The notes under the pieces are model-generated. The model saw only the letters and a list, made by a program, of their open reading frames with translations, did no database searches and was not told the origin of the DNA. DNA of 64,000 bases from Oleiagrimonas sp963821885 (GTDB lineage Bacteria; Pseudomonadota; Gammaproteobacteria; Xanthomonadales; Rhodanobacteraceae), in assembly GCA_963821885.1 (NCBI GenBank), contig CAWGFN010000002.1:186001-250000 (forward strand), read 5' to 3'. The translations under genes and the position numbers were made by a program. Shown here one piece after another: positions 26,427 through 36,136 of this stretch (its first letter is position 1; the number at the start of each line of letters is the position of its first letter).

Positions 26427-27737
26427 TCACGGTTTGCGGTACGGCCCCCAGGCCGGCTCCCGTACGTCGCCATGGGCGAGCACGATCCGTTGCCTGACCT
26501 TGCCATCCTCGGACACCGCGTACAACACGCCGCGCAATCCTTCCGTAGCGGCATAGAGGAGCATGCTTCCATTCGGCGCGAAACTCGGCGACTCGTCGAA
26601 GTCGCCCGGAGACACGAAATGCTCCTGTCCGCCAAGGCTTCGGTCCATGACGGCAATACGATACACGTTCCCATTGCCCTGCACCATGGCGATTTCCTTG
26701 CCGTCGTAGCTGATCGACGCCTCGGCATTGTAGGCACCCTCGAAGGTGATCCGCGTGGGGTTGCCGCCGTCAGCGCCCATTTCGTACAGCTGCGGTTTAC
26801 CCGAGCGATCGGAGGTGAACACGATGTTCTTGCCATCCGCGGTCCAGGTCGGCTCGGTGTCGATGGCGTAGTTGTGGGTCAGCCGGGTCAGCTTGCCGGT
26901 GGCCAGGTCGATGATGAAGATCTCCGGATTGCCGATATAGGACAGCGAGACCGCCAGCCTGGTCCCGTCCGGGGAGAACGCCGGGGCGCCATTGATGCCC
27001 TTGCGGGCCGACACCAGGCGGCGCGAACCGGTGGCCAGGTTCTGGATGTAGATCGCCGTGTTGCCGCTCTCGAAGGACACGTAGGCCAGCTCGGTGCCGT
27101 CCGGCGACCAGGCCGGCGAAAGCAGGGCCTCCTGCGAGCGCACCACGGGCGTGGGGTTGTAGCCGTCCGAATCGGCCACCCACAGGGCGTAATGGATGTT
27201 CTTGCCGGTGCCGGTGGCGGTGACATAGGCCATGCGGGTGTAGAACGCGCCGCGCACGCCGGTGATCGCCTGGTAGACCCGGTCGGCGATCTGGTGCGCG
27301 ATGTCGCGCAGCTTGCCGGCCGGAGCGGTATAGGTGTGGCTGTCCATGCTCTTCTGGGCATTGACGTTCCACAGCTCGAAGCCGATCTCGTAGTTGCCGC
27401 CGCCGGCGTCCTTGATGTGGCCGACCACGATGTAGTCCTGGGCCAGCTGCTTCCAGGTCGGGAACTTGATCTCGCTGCCGCGCGAGGGGAACTGCACGAT
27501 GTCGTTCGGGCTCAGCGGGCTGAAGCGGCCGGAACGCTGCAGGTCCATGCGCACCACCTTGGCGATGTCGGTCGCCGGCGGCGGGCCGATGGTTTCCTGA
27601 TGGAACGGGACCACCGCGATCGGCGTGGCGGTGACCACGCCCTTGCTCACGGTGATGTGCAGGGCGTCCTGCTGGGCCATGGCCGGAGCCGCGACCAGGC
27701 AGGCCAGCATCCACAGGCCTAGGAAGATTCGTTTCAT
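26427..27737 (-). CDS. tolB: Tol-Pal system beta-propeller protein TolB
   Basis: Periplasmic partner of Pal and TolA. ATG 27737 starts a signal peptide (MKRIFLGLWMLACLVAAPAMA); the mature protein has the N-terminal alpha/beta domain and a six-bladed propeller with repeated SPDGT/DLATG motifs (AWSPDGTELAYVSFESG, AFSPDGTRLAVSLS). Length 436 residues. It overlaps the tolA stop by four bases (ATGA). A longer open frame through tolA in another phase is not coding. Confidence 0.97.
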   Translation of the reverse strand: MKRIFLGLWMLACLVAAPAMAQQDALHITVSKGVVTATPIAVVPFHQETIGPPPATDIAKVVRMDLQRSGRFSPLSPNDIVQFPSRGSEIKFPTWKQLAQDYIVVGHIKDAGGGNYEIGFELWNVNAQKSMDSHTYTAPAGKLRDIAHQIADRVYQAITGVRGAFYTRMAYVTATGTGKNIHYALWVADSDGYNPTPVVRSQEALLSPAWSPDGTELAYVSFESGNTAIYIQNLATGSRRLVSARKGINGAPAFSPDGTRLAVSLSYIGNPEIFIIDLATGKLTRLTHNYAIDTEPTWTADGKNIVFTSDRSGKPQLYEMGADGGNPTRITFEGAYNAEASISYDGKEIAMVQGNGNVYRIAVMDRSLGGQEHFVSPGDFDESPSFAPNGSMLLYAATEGLRGVLYAVSEDGKVRQRIVLAHGDVREPAWGPYRKP

Positions 27738-28655
27738 TGCTTGCACACCTCGTCCGGATAGCAGATCTGCACGTCCACTCTGCGCTTGAACACTTTTTCG
27801 TAACCCTTGTAGGGAAGCGGGGATGCACGCAGGGCCGCATCGACGATGGTCTGTCGCGTTTGCGGGTCCGCGTTGCAGGGTGATTCGGTGGTGGCCGAGA
27901 TCACGGTGCCTCCCGGTATCTGTATCACCCGCAGATTGCAGGTCACCGACTGAACCTCGGCCGGACGATGCCAGCTCATGTTCATCTTCGAGGTCAGGGC
28001 CGCCTTGTACTGGGCCTCCAGGCTGTCGTCCTTTCCGCCGCCGCCGCTGGTGGCCTGGTCGGCCCTGGGCGCCGTGGTCGGCACGGCCTGGCTGTTCTTG
28101 AGGTCGTCCTGCTGCGCCAGTTTCTGCGCGGCGCGGTCGGCCCGATTGCTTTGCTGCCCGGTGGCATCGATCTGCTTGAAGATCTTGTCGATGTCGGCAT
28201 TGGACTGCGCGTCCATCTCCGACATGCGCTGGCGCTCGCGCTGCTGCTGCTCGCGCCGGGCCGGGTCGGCCTTGTCGCTGGCCAGCACCACGGTCTTCTG
28301 CTGGTCGGTCGTGTCCGGGTGCTTCGGCGGCGGCGGCAGGGTCTTGACCGGCACCGGCCTGGGTTTGGGCCGGTCGGGCTCGGCCTTGGGCGGCGGCGCC
28401 TTGGGCTTGGGGAAGCTGACCTTCTTCGGCGGCGGTTGTGGTGCCCCGGCCGGTCCCATGAGGGTGGCCTCGATCACCGGGCCGGCCAGGTCCAGCGGCT
28501 TGTGGCAGCTGACCGGGTTCCACGAATCGGGCAGGCCGAGGCTGCCGATGGCATGCGCCCAGGACGCACACGACAGGGTCGCCAGCCACAGGAAGGCGAC
28601 CAGCCCCACGTGCAGCAGGGCCGCGAAACCGACGCCCCAGAGCGTGGCCTGGCGA

Positions 28656-28678
<23 letters not shown>
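27734..28678 (-). CDS. tolA: Cell envelope protein TolA
   Basis: Inner-membrane protein spanning the periplasm and joining TolQR to TolB/Pal. One membrane helix at about 14-34, a Pro/Lys-rich segment (PPPKKVSFPKPKAPPPKAEP), an Ala/Gln/Arg coiled-coil region, and a C-terminal domain of about 90 residues (MNMSWHRPAEVQSVTCNLRV). The long domain II is shorter than in E. coli. ATG 28678 overlaps the tolR end; ATG 28669 (MDVADRQ) is also possible. Confidence 0.93.
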
Positions 28679-29114
<436 letters not shown>

Positions 29115-29117
29115 GGC

Positions 29118-29801
29118 CTACGCCTCGTCGCTCAGGGTCTGGCGCTGCAGGATCGAGGAGAACTCCTCCTGGAAGGTCTCGTAGCGGGTGGCGATGCGCT
29201 CGACGCGGTTGGCATAGCGGTTGTAGGCCCACACCGCGGGAATGGCCGCGAACAGGCCCATGGCGGTGGCGACCAGCGCCTCGGAGATGCCCGGCGCGAC
29301 CATCGCGATGGTCGCCTCCTTGACGTTGGCCAGGCCCTGGAAGGCGACCATGATGCCCCACACGGTGCCGAACAGGCCCACGTACGGGCTGATCGAGCCG
29401 ACGTTGGCGAGGAACTCCAGGTTCTGCTCCAGGCGCTCGATCTCGCGCGTGCCGGCCACGCGCATGGCGCGCTCGGAGGCCTCCAGCATGGTGCGCGGGT
29501 CGCGCCCCTTGCGCTGGCGCTGGCGGGCGAATTCGCGGAACCCCGCGCCGAACACGTTGGGCAGGCCGCGGCCGGGTTCGTCCTCGGCACCGACCTCGCG
29601 GTACAGCGCGGCCAGGTCGATGCCGGACCAGAAACGTTCCTCGAAGGCATCGGCCTTGCTGACCGCCTGGTTCATCAAGGTGTACTTGCGCACGATGATC
29701 ACCCAGGACAGGAACGAGAACACCAGAAGCACGATCAGCACCAGTTTCACCGGCAGGCTGGCCTGCAGGACCAGATGGAGGATGTTGAGGTCGCCGTTCA
29801 T
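29118..29801 (-). CDS. tolQ: Tol-Pal system protein TolQ
   Basis: Inner-membrane protein of the proton-driven TolQR motor, homologous to ExbB/MotA. ATG 29801 (MNGDLNILHL) overlaps the ybgC stop by four bases and gives 227 residues with three membrane segments: about 18-38, then ISPYVGLFGTVWGIMVAF, then the region around ALVATAMGLFAAIPAVWAYN, both with the conserved helix motifs. The reading upstream of 29801 lies in ybgC. Confidence 0.97.
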   Translation of the reverse strand: MNGDLNILHLVLQASLPVKLVLIVLLVFSFLSWVIIVRKYTLMNQAVSKADAFEERFWSGIDLAALYREVGAEDEPGRGLPNVFGAGFREFARQRQRKGRDPRTMLEASERAMRVAGTREIERLEQNLEFLANVGSISPYVGLFGTVWGIMVAFQGLANVKEATIAMVAPGISEALVATAMGLFAAIPAVWAYNRYANRVERIATRYETFQEEFSSILQRQTLSDEA

Positions 29802-30226
29802 CGGTTGTCGGAAATCCTTGCCAGAAGGTCGTCGGGAATCAGGCACGCGCGCATGCGCGTCAGGTCCACGCAGGCGGCACGGACTTTCGCACGCACCAGT
29901 TCGCAGCCGTCGCTGCGCACGATGGATTGCGCGAAAGCCATGCTTGCGGCACGCATCCTTTCGACGCTCACCGTGGCCTGCAGTTCATCGTCCAGCCGCG
30001 CCGGCGCGAGGAAATCGAGCTGCATGTCGCGCACCACGAAGCCGATGCCGGTTTCGTCGCGCAGGCGCTGCTGGTCGATCCCCCGCGCACGCAGCCACTC
30101 GCTGCGGGCGCGCTCGAGGAATCGCAGGTAACCGGCGTGGTAGACCACTCCGCCCGCGTCGGTATCTTCCCAGTAGACCCTTATCGGCCAGCTGAACGGG
30201 CGTTCGCCCTCGGTGGTGACGTGCAT
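29798..30226 (-). CDS. ybgC: Tol-Pal associated acyl-CoA thioesterase YbgC
   Basis: Cytoplasmic hot-dog fold thioesterase, first gene of the tol-pal run. The 4-hydroxybenzoyl-CoA-thioesterase-type active site YWEDTDAGGVVYHAGYLRF has the catalytic Asp. Length 142 residues. Its start is 66 bases from a 161-base heptamer repeat tract, which therefore occupies the leader or promoter region of the whole ybgC-tolQRAB-pal-cpoB-queE-queC run. Confidence 0.95.
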   Translation of the reverse strand: MHVTTEGERPFSWPIRVYWEDTDAGGVVYHAGYLRFLERARSEWLRARGIDQQRLRDETGIGFVVRDMQLDFLAPARLDDELQATVSVERMRAASMAFAQSIVRSDGCELVRAKVRAACVDLTRMRACLIPDDLLARISDNR

Positions 30227-30291
30227 GCGGACGGACTGAATCGGTGGGTTCGTTCCATCCTACCTGACCTGCGGGGTGGTTTCCGAGGCTC

Positions 30292-30452
30292 GGGACTCGG
30301 GACTCGGGACTCGGGACTCGGGACTCGGGACTCGGTACCCGGTACCCGGGACCCGGGACCCCGGACCCGGAGCTTGGGGCTCGGGGCTCGGGGCTCGGGG
30401 CTCGGGGCTCGGGGCTCGGGGCTCGGGGCTCGGGGCTCGGGGCTCGGGGCTC
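30292..30452. repeat. Heptanucleotide tandem repeat, 23 units
   Basis: Six perfect GGGACTC units (30292-30333), six degenerate units (GGTACCC, GGTACCC, GGGACCC, GGGACCC, CGGACCC, GGAGCTT), then eleven perfect GGGGCTC units (30376-30452). All keep the 7-base period. It is intergenic, upstream of ybgC and downstream of ruvB on the minus strand. Such tracts change length by slippage; the two homogeneous blocks suggest recent expansion from a mixed ancestor. Confidence 0.95.
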
Positions 30453-30785
30453 GGGGCGAGGATAGGCGCCTGGGTACGCAATCGGCAGGCATGCGCTACG
30501 GGCGGGGATTTGGCGGACACGACTTCTCGCCATGCCGGGGCTTGCCGGGAGGCTGGAGCTTGCCAGGGTACCGGGGGAGGAAGCCCATTGCTCCGGCGTC
30601 CGGCCTACAGGCAGGCACCTTACAGGCAACCCGCGACAGGCAAGACCACCTGCCGACGACCTCCCCCTGCGCAGCAGGGGGAGGCAGGTGACCGGAGGAA
30701 ATCCCCTTGCGGGAGAGGGGGTCCCGCAGGCCAGCGACAAGCAAGGCGCCTGCCTACGAGACGCGCATATCTCGCCAAGCCCCAG
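30453..30785. other. Intergenic stretch between the heptamer tract and ruvB
   Basis: About 330 bases. I find no supported gene; frames here are short and lack ribosome sites. It holds the hairpin at 30661-30683 and further GC-rich repetitive sequence of the kind scattered between genes in this order. A ybgC promoter may lie here or in the tract, but no clear -10 stands out. Confidence 0.5.
30661..30683. repeat. Palindromic hairpin in the ybgC-ruvB gap
   Basis: CTCCCCCTGC pairs perfectly with GCAGGGGGAG across a 3-base loop. CACCTGCC and GGCAGGTG flank it and extend the symmetry with a bulge. The core resembles the inner part of the 36.9-kb element. It could terminate ruvB transcription. Confidence 0.7.
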
Positions 30786-31829
30786 TCAGTCCCCGTCCCC
30801 ATTGAACAGGTCCGCCGCCTGCGATGCGCGCGGCGGTGGCTGCAGACCCAGATGTTTCCAGGCGCGCGCGCTGGCCATGCGGCCGCGCGCGGTACGCACC
30901 AGGAAGCCCTGCTGGATCAGGTAGGGCTCGACCACGTCCTCCAGCGTGCCGCGGTCCTCGCTGAGCGCGGCGGCCAGCGACTCGACGCCGACCGGGCCGC
31001 CGTCGAAATTCTCGATGATGGTGCGCATCAGGCGACGGTCGATGTCGTCCAGGCCCTCGGCGTCCACCCGCAGCATGTCCATGGCGGCGGCGGCGGCCTC
31101 CTGGGTGATCCGCCCGGCGCCGCGCACCTGGGCGAAGTCGCGCACCCGGCGCAGCAGGCGATTGGCGATGCGCGGCGTGCCGCGCGCGCGCCTGGCGATC
31201 TCGCGCGCGCCGTGGTCGTCGCAGTCGATGGCGAGGATGCGCGCGGCCCGGCGCACGATGGCCAGCAGCTCCTCGGGGCTGTAGAACTCCAGTCGCTGGA
31301 TGATGCCGAAGCGGTCGCGCAGCGGCCCGGTCAGCAGGCCCGCGCGGGTGGTGGCGCCGATCAGCGTGAACGGCGGCAGATCCAGCTTGATCGAGCGCGC
31401 GGCCGGGCCCTCGCCGATCATGATGTCGATCTGGAAATCCTCCATCGCCGGGTACAGCACTTCCTCGACCACCGGCGACAGGCGATGGATCTCGTCGACG
31501 AACAGGACGTCGCCGCGCTCCAGGTTGGTCAGCAGCGCGGCCAGGTCGCCGGCGCGCTCGAGCACCGGACCGGAGGTCGCGCGAACGTTGACGCCCAGTT
31601 CATTGGCGATCACGTGCGAGAGGGTGGTCTTGCCCAGGCCCGGCGGGCCGAAGATCAGCACGTGGTCGAGCGCCTCGCTGCGCTGGCGCGCGGCCTCGAT
31701 GTAGATCGCCATCTGCTCGCGCACGGCCTGCTGGCCGAGGTATTCGTCCAGTCGCTGCGGGCGGATCGAGGCCTCGACGGCGGCGTCTTCGGGGGTGGCG
31801 TCGGTGGCGATGACTCGGTCGTCGTTCAT
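30786..31829 (-). CDS. ruvB: Holliday junction branch migration helicase RuvB
   Basis: AAA+ motor of the RuvAB complex. ATG 31829 gives 347 residues, with Walker A GPPGLGKT at 61-68, Walker B VDEIH at 111-115, sensor 1 GATTRAG, the arginine finger region GPLRDRFG, and the C-terminal winged helix (TIIENFDGGPVGVESLA). It is separated from ruvA by kup and lies in front of the tol-pal run, as in related bacteria apart from the inserted kup. Confidence 0.98.
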   Translation of the reverse strand: MNDDRVIATDATPEDAAVEASIRPQRLDEYLGQQAVREQMAIYIEAARQRSEALDHVLIFGPPGLGKTTLSHVIANELGVNVRATSGPVLERAGDLAALLTNLERGDVLFVDEIHRLSPVVEEVLYPAMEDFQIDIMIGEGPAARSIKLDLPPFTLIGATTRAGLLTGPLRDRFGIIQRLEFYSPEELLAIVRRAARILAIDCDDHGAREIARRARGTPRIANRLLRRVRDFAQVRGAGRITQEAAAAAMDMLRVDAEGLDDIDRRLMRTIIENFDGGPVGVESLAAALSEDRGTLEDVVEPYLIQQGFLVRTARGRMASARAWKHLGLQPPPRASQAADLFNGDGD

Positions 31830-32141
31830 GCCGCCATTATGAAGCAAGGGACGAGGGACAAGGGGCCAGGGGCGAAACTCGGCACCTCTACGGTATCCGG
31901 GTGCCTGCAGGTTCTTGCCTACTCGGCTGCAAAAAGCGCACATGTTCCGTGACCATGGGCACCACCCTGGTCTCCGATGCCTTGTCCCCAGCTGTCACGC
32001 AAAGACGATCGAAACTCCAGGCGGGATGTGCCTGACTGCCGTGGATGGCCCTACTCGCCCTTTTCGCGGCACGGCAACGAAGCGCGTCATGACAGGCATC
32101 GGCCACGGACGCCGATCTTCGTCCATGGTCCGCTGAGCCCT
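31830..32141. other. Intergenic stretch between ruvB and kup
   Basis: About 310 bases. It opens with a run of degenerate GGGACGA/GGGACAA/GGGGCCA units that look like worn heptamer repeats (31850-31875). No gene, RNA or clear terminator is visible beyond that. Confidence 0.45.
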
Positions 32142-34052
32142 TCAGATCTCGACCTGCGCGCCGAGCTCGATCAGGCGATTGCCGGGGATCTGGAAGAACG
32201 CCGTGGCCGGCAGCGCGTTGCGCGACAGGAACGCGAACACCTTGTCGCGCCACAGGGCCATGCCCGGGCGGCGCTCGCTGGCGACGATGGTCTCGCGCGA
32301 CAGGAAGAACGTGGTGTCCATCATGTCGAAGTCGAGTCCGCGCCGGCCGCACTGCTGCAGCGCCAACGGGATGTTCGGGTCCTCGGCGAAGCCGAAGCGC
32401 AGCGTCAGCAGGTAGAAGTCGCCGCCCATCGACTTGATCTCGATGCGCTCGTCGGCATCGGCCACCGGGGTCTCCAGGGTCTCGGCGGTGAGCAGCACGT
32501 TGCGCTCGTGCAGCACCTTGTTGTGCTTGAGGTTGTGCAGCAGCGCGTGCGGCACCGAGCCCTGGTTGGCGGTGAGGAAGATCGCCGTGCCCGGCACCCG
32601 GGTCGGCGGATGCTCGGCGATGTTCTCGATGAACGGCTGCAGCGCCAGGCCACCCTGCTTGATCTCGCGCACCACCAGCTCGCGGCCGCGCCGCCAGGTG
32701 GTCATCACCGCGAACAGGCACAGGCCCATCACCAGCGGGAACCAGCCGCCGTCGGGAATCTTCAGCGTGTTGGCGCCGAAGAACGCCAGGTCGACGGTCA
32801 GAAGCACCAGCGCAACCGGGATCACCACCAGCCAGCTCCAGTTCCACAGGCGCTTGGCCACGGTCATCACCAGCAGCGTGTCGATGGCCATGGTGCCGGT
32901 CACGGCGATGCCGTAGGCACCGCCCAGGGCCTTGGACGAGCCGAACAGCACCACGGTCAGGATCACCGCCACCATCAGCATGCGGTTCACGAACGGCAGG
33001 AAGATGTGGCCGATCGCGTCCGGCGAGGTGTGCACCACCTTCATGCGCGGGATGAAGCCCAGCTGGATCGCCTGGCGGGTGACCGAGAACGCGCCGGAGA
33101 TGACCGCCTGCGAGGCGATCACCGCGGCCGCGGTGGCCAGGCCGATCATCGGATAACGCGCCCAGTCCGGCACCGCGTGGTAGAACGGATTGCTGATGGC
33201 TTCCGGATGGTGCAGCAGCAGGCCGCCCTGGCCGTAGTAGTTGAGCAGCAGCGCCGGCATCACGAAGATGAACCAGGCCAGGCGGATCGGCTTGCGGCCG
33301 AAATGGCCCATGTCGGTATACAGCGCCTCGGCGCCGGTCACGCACAGCACCACCGCGCCCAGGGCGATGAAGGCGATCACGCCATGCGCCTTGAAGAAGT
33401 CGATGGCGTAGATCGGGTTCAGGGCATGCCAGACCTCGGGCGCCTGGTAGATGTTCCACAGGCCGATGACCGCCAGCGCGGAGAACCACAGGAAGCAGAT
33501 CGGCCCGAACAGCGCGCCGACCTTGGCGGTGCCGTGTCGCTGCAGCCAGAACAGGAACAGCAGCACCAGCACCGCCAGCGGCACCACCCAGTGCTCAAGG
33601 TGCGGGGCCACCACTTCCAGGCCCTCGACCGCCGACAGCACCGAGATCGACGGCGTGATCACGCCGTCGCCGAAGAACAGGGCCGCCCCCAGCAGGGCCA
33701 TCAGCATGACCAGCTTGCGCCAGCGCGAGCGGGCGCCCACCGCACGCTGGGCCATGGTCATCAGGGCCATGATGCCGCCCTCGCCGCGGTTGTCCGCGCG
33801 CATCACCAGGCTGACGTACTTGACCGCCACCACCGTGATCAGGCCCCAGGTGACCAGCGACAACACGCCCAGCACGGTGCTGTGCATGGGTTTCAAGCCG
33901 TATTCGGGCAGGAACACTTCCTGCATCGTGTACAGCGGGCTGGTGCCGATGTCGCCGAACACCACGCCGATGGCGCCCAGGACCAGCGCGGGAATGCTGC
34001 CATGCAGCTGTTCACCGCTCTGGTGAAGGTCGGTTTGCGAATTCTGGGTCAT
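32142..34052 (-). CDS. kup: KUP-family potassium uptake protein
   Basis: Proton-coupled K+ importer of the inner membrane. The 636 residues begin with a polar tail, then LVLGAIGVVFGDIGTSPLYT, the family hallmark, and twelve hydrophobic segments in the first 430 residues; the C-terminal cytoplasmic part (about 180 residues) ends GNRLIELGAQVEI. It lies between ruvA and ruvB, 14 bases from the ruvA stop. No c-di-AMP or osmotic control site is visible. Confidence 0.96.
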   Translation of the reverse strand: MTQNSQTDLHQSGEQLHGSIPALVLGAIGVVFGDIGTSPLYTMQEVFLPEYGLKPMHSTVLGVLSLVTWGLITVVAVKYVSLVMRADNRGEGGIMALMTMAQRAVGARSRWRKLVMLMALLGAALFFGDGVITPSISVLSAVEGLEVVAPHLEHWVVPLAVLVLLFLFWLQRHGTAKVGALFGPICFLWFSALAVIGLWNIYQAPEVWHALNPIYAIDFFKAHGVIAFIALGAVVLCVTGAEALYTDMGHFGRKPIRLAWFIFVMPALLLNYYGQGGLLLHHPEAISNPFYHAVPDWARYPMIGLATAAAVIASQAVISGAFSVTRQAIQLGFIPRMKVVHTSPDAIGHIFLPFVNRMLMVAVILTVVLFGSSKALGGAYGIAVTGTMAIDTLLVMTVAKRLWNWSWLVVIPVALVLLTVDLAFFGANTLKIPDGGWFPLVMGLCLFAVMTTWRRGRELVVREIKQGGLALQPFIENIAEHPPTRVPGTAIFLTANQGSVPHALLHNLKHNKVLHERNVLLTAETLETPVADADERIEIKSMGGDFYLLTLRFGFAEDPNIPLALQQCGRRGLDFDMMDTTFFLSRETIVASERRPGMALWRDKVFAFLSRNALPATAFFQIPGNRLIELGAQVEI

Positions 34053-34066
34053 GTCGTTTCCGTCGC

Positions 34067-34666
34067 TCAGCCACCCAGCGCCGCGCGCAGGGCCTTGCGA
34101 ATGATGGTTTCGGCGTCGTCGCCCTCAGCGGCGGCCTTCTGTGCCAGGCGCGTGGCCTCGGCCGGTTTGTAGCCCAGTTGCTGCAGGGCGATCACCGCCT
34201 CGGACTGGGCATCCTGCGGCACCGGCTCGGCGCCGCCAAGGCGGGCGACCCCGGCCGCGGCCAGGCCGTCCACGCGATCGCGCAGCTCCACCACCATGCG
34301 CTCGGCGGTCTTCTTGCCGATACCCGGGATCTTGGTCAGGGCGACCACGTCGCCCGCCTGGACCAGGCGCGCGAATTCGTTGGTGGACACGCCCGACAGC
34401 ACGGCCAGGGCGATCTTCGCGCCGATGCCGCTGACCTTGAGCAGATTGCGGAACAGGTCGCGCTCGGTCGCCTGCAGGAAGCCGTACAGGACCACGCCAT
34501 CGTCGCGCACCGCGTGGTGCGTGAGCAGGGTGACCTCCTGGCCGGTGGCCGGCAGGTCGTAGATGGTCGACATCGGCGCCTCGACGTCGTAGCCGACGCC
34601 GCCCACGTCCACCAGCAGCCACGGCGGCTGCTTGGACACCAGGATGCCGCGCAGGCGGCCGATCAT
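34067..34666 (-). CDS. ruvA: Holliday junction DNA-binding protein RuvA
   Basis: Tetrameric junction-binding subunit. ATG 34666 gives 199 residues: OB fold starting MIGRLRGILV, two helix-hairpin-helix motifs (LLKVSGIGAKIALAVLSG and LTKIPGIGKKTAERMVVEL), and the RuvB-binding domain III (EAVIALQQLGYKPAEA). The start overlaps the ruvC stop by four bases (ATGA), so the two are coupled. Confidence 0.98.
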   Translation of the reverse strand: MIGRLRGILVSKQPPWLLVDVGGVGYDVEAPMSTIYDLPATGQEVTLLTHHAVRDDGVVLYGFLQATERDLFRNLLKVSGIGAKIALAVLSGVSTNEFARLVQAGDVVALTKIPGIGKKTAERMVVELRDRVDGLAAAGVARLGGAEPVPQDAQSEAVIALQQLGYKPAEATRLAQKAAAEGDDAETIIRKALRAALGG

Positions 34667-35232
34667 CGACGGCGCCTCCAGGCGCTGCGCGGGATGCCCA
34701 CGCGGCCCAGGCTCTCGCGGGTGTGCGCATGGGTCAGGGCAATCGCCAGCGCGTCGCCCGCATCGGCCTGCAGCGGGCCCTTCAGACCCAGCAGGACGCC
34801 AACCATGTGCTGGACCTGGCCCTTGTCGGCGCGACCGCCGCCGACCACGGCCTGCTTGACCTCCGATGCCGCGTATTCGTGCACTTCGATCCCCTTGCTC
34901 ACCACGGCGCAGATCGCCGCGCCGCGTGCCTGTCCCAGTTTCAGTGCCGAATCGGGATTGCGCGCCATGAACACGCGCTCGATCGCCATCTCGCCGGGCC
35001 GATGCTCGTCGATGATGGCACACAGGCCGTCATAAATCCGTTTCAGGCGCTGTGCGAAGCCACCCTCGCCCAGCACCGTCAGGGTGTCGTGGAACACGTG
35101 CACGGCGCGCCCCGTGGCATCGACGTCGATGATGCCCACGCCGGTGCGCTGGCTGCCCGGGTCGATGCCGAGGATGCGTATGGAGCGGGACTCGGGACTC
35201 GGGACTCGGGACTCGGGGGAATCGGAAGGCAT
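34663..35232 (-). CDS. ruvC: Crossover junction endodeoxyribonuclease RuvC, heptamer repeat in its first codons
   Basis: Resolves Holliday junctions by paired nicks. The catalytic acidic residues are D24 (RILGIDPGSQRTG), E85 (MAIERVFMA) and the DAGDALAIA Asp pair. The core normally begins at RILGID; here the only starts in frame are ATG 35232 or 35304, so translation must cross four GGGACTC heptamers (35187-35214), read as PESRVPSPESR. From 35232 the protein has 189 residues, about 15 more than usual, all from the repeat leader. No ATG, GTG or TTG lies between repeat and core. Gain or loss of one heptamer would put the start out of frame. The yebC stop is 110 bases upstream. Confidence 0.95.
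   Translation of the reverse strand: MPSDSPESRVPSPESRSIRILGIDPGSQRTGVGIIDVDATGRAVHVFHDTLTVLGEGGFAQRLKRIYDGLCAIIDEHRPGEMAIERVFMARNPDSALKLGQARGAAICAVVSKGIEVHEYAASEVKQAVVGGGRADKGQVQHMVGVLLGLKGPLQADAGDALAIALTHAHTRESLGRVGIPRSAWRRRR
35187..35214. repeat. Four GGGACTC heptamers inside the ruvC 5' coding region
   Basis: Four perfect units in the same sequence and orientation as the first block at 30292. They lie 16-18 bases inside the ruvC frame from ATG 35232. Because 7 is not a multiple of 3, each unit gained or lost shifts the frame. Confidence 0.92.
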
Positions 35233-35342
35233 GCGGATGGCCTCAGGCCTGCGAGACGGGGCGGGTTCGGATCGAAAGCCAACGGATCTTGCGCACGTAC
35301 GCACCCATCCGAATCACGAATCCCGTTTCCCGACTCCCGGAC

Positions 35343-36080
<738 letters not shown>

Positions 36081-36136
36081 GTGCTGTTTCCGTCGAAGGT
36101 CCGAAAGGGGCCAATTCTAATGCACGCCCGGGGGGT

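Noticed and set aside
26427..28589. A 720-codon fusion covering tolA and tolB
   Set aside because: The first half is tolA read in the wrong frame; TolB begins with its own signal peptide at 27737.
30276..30520. Proline-rich repeat proteins (RAPSPEP) and a CRISPR-like look at the heptamer tract
   Set aside because: Simple 7-base repetition explains both; there are no spacers, and the frames start or end inside the tract.
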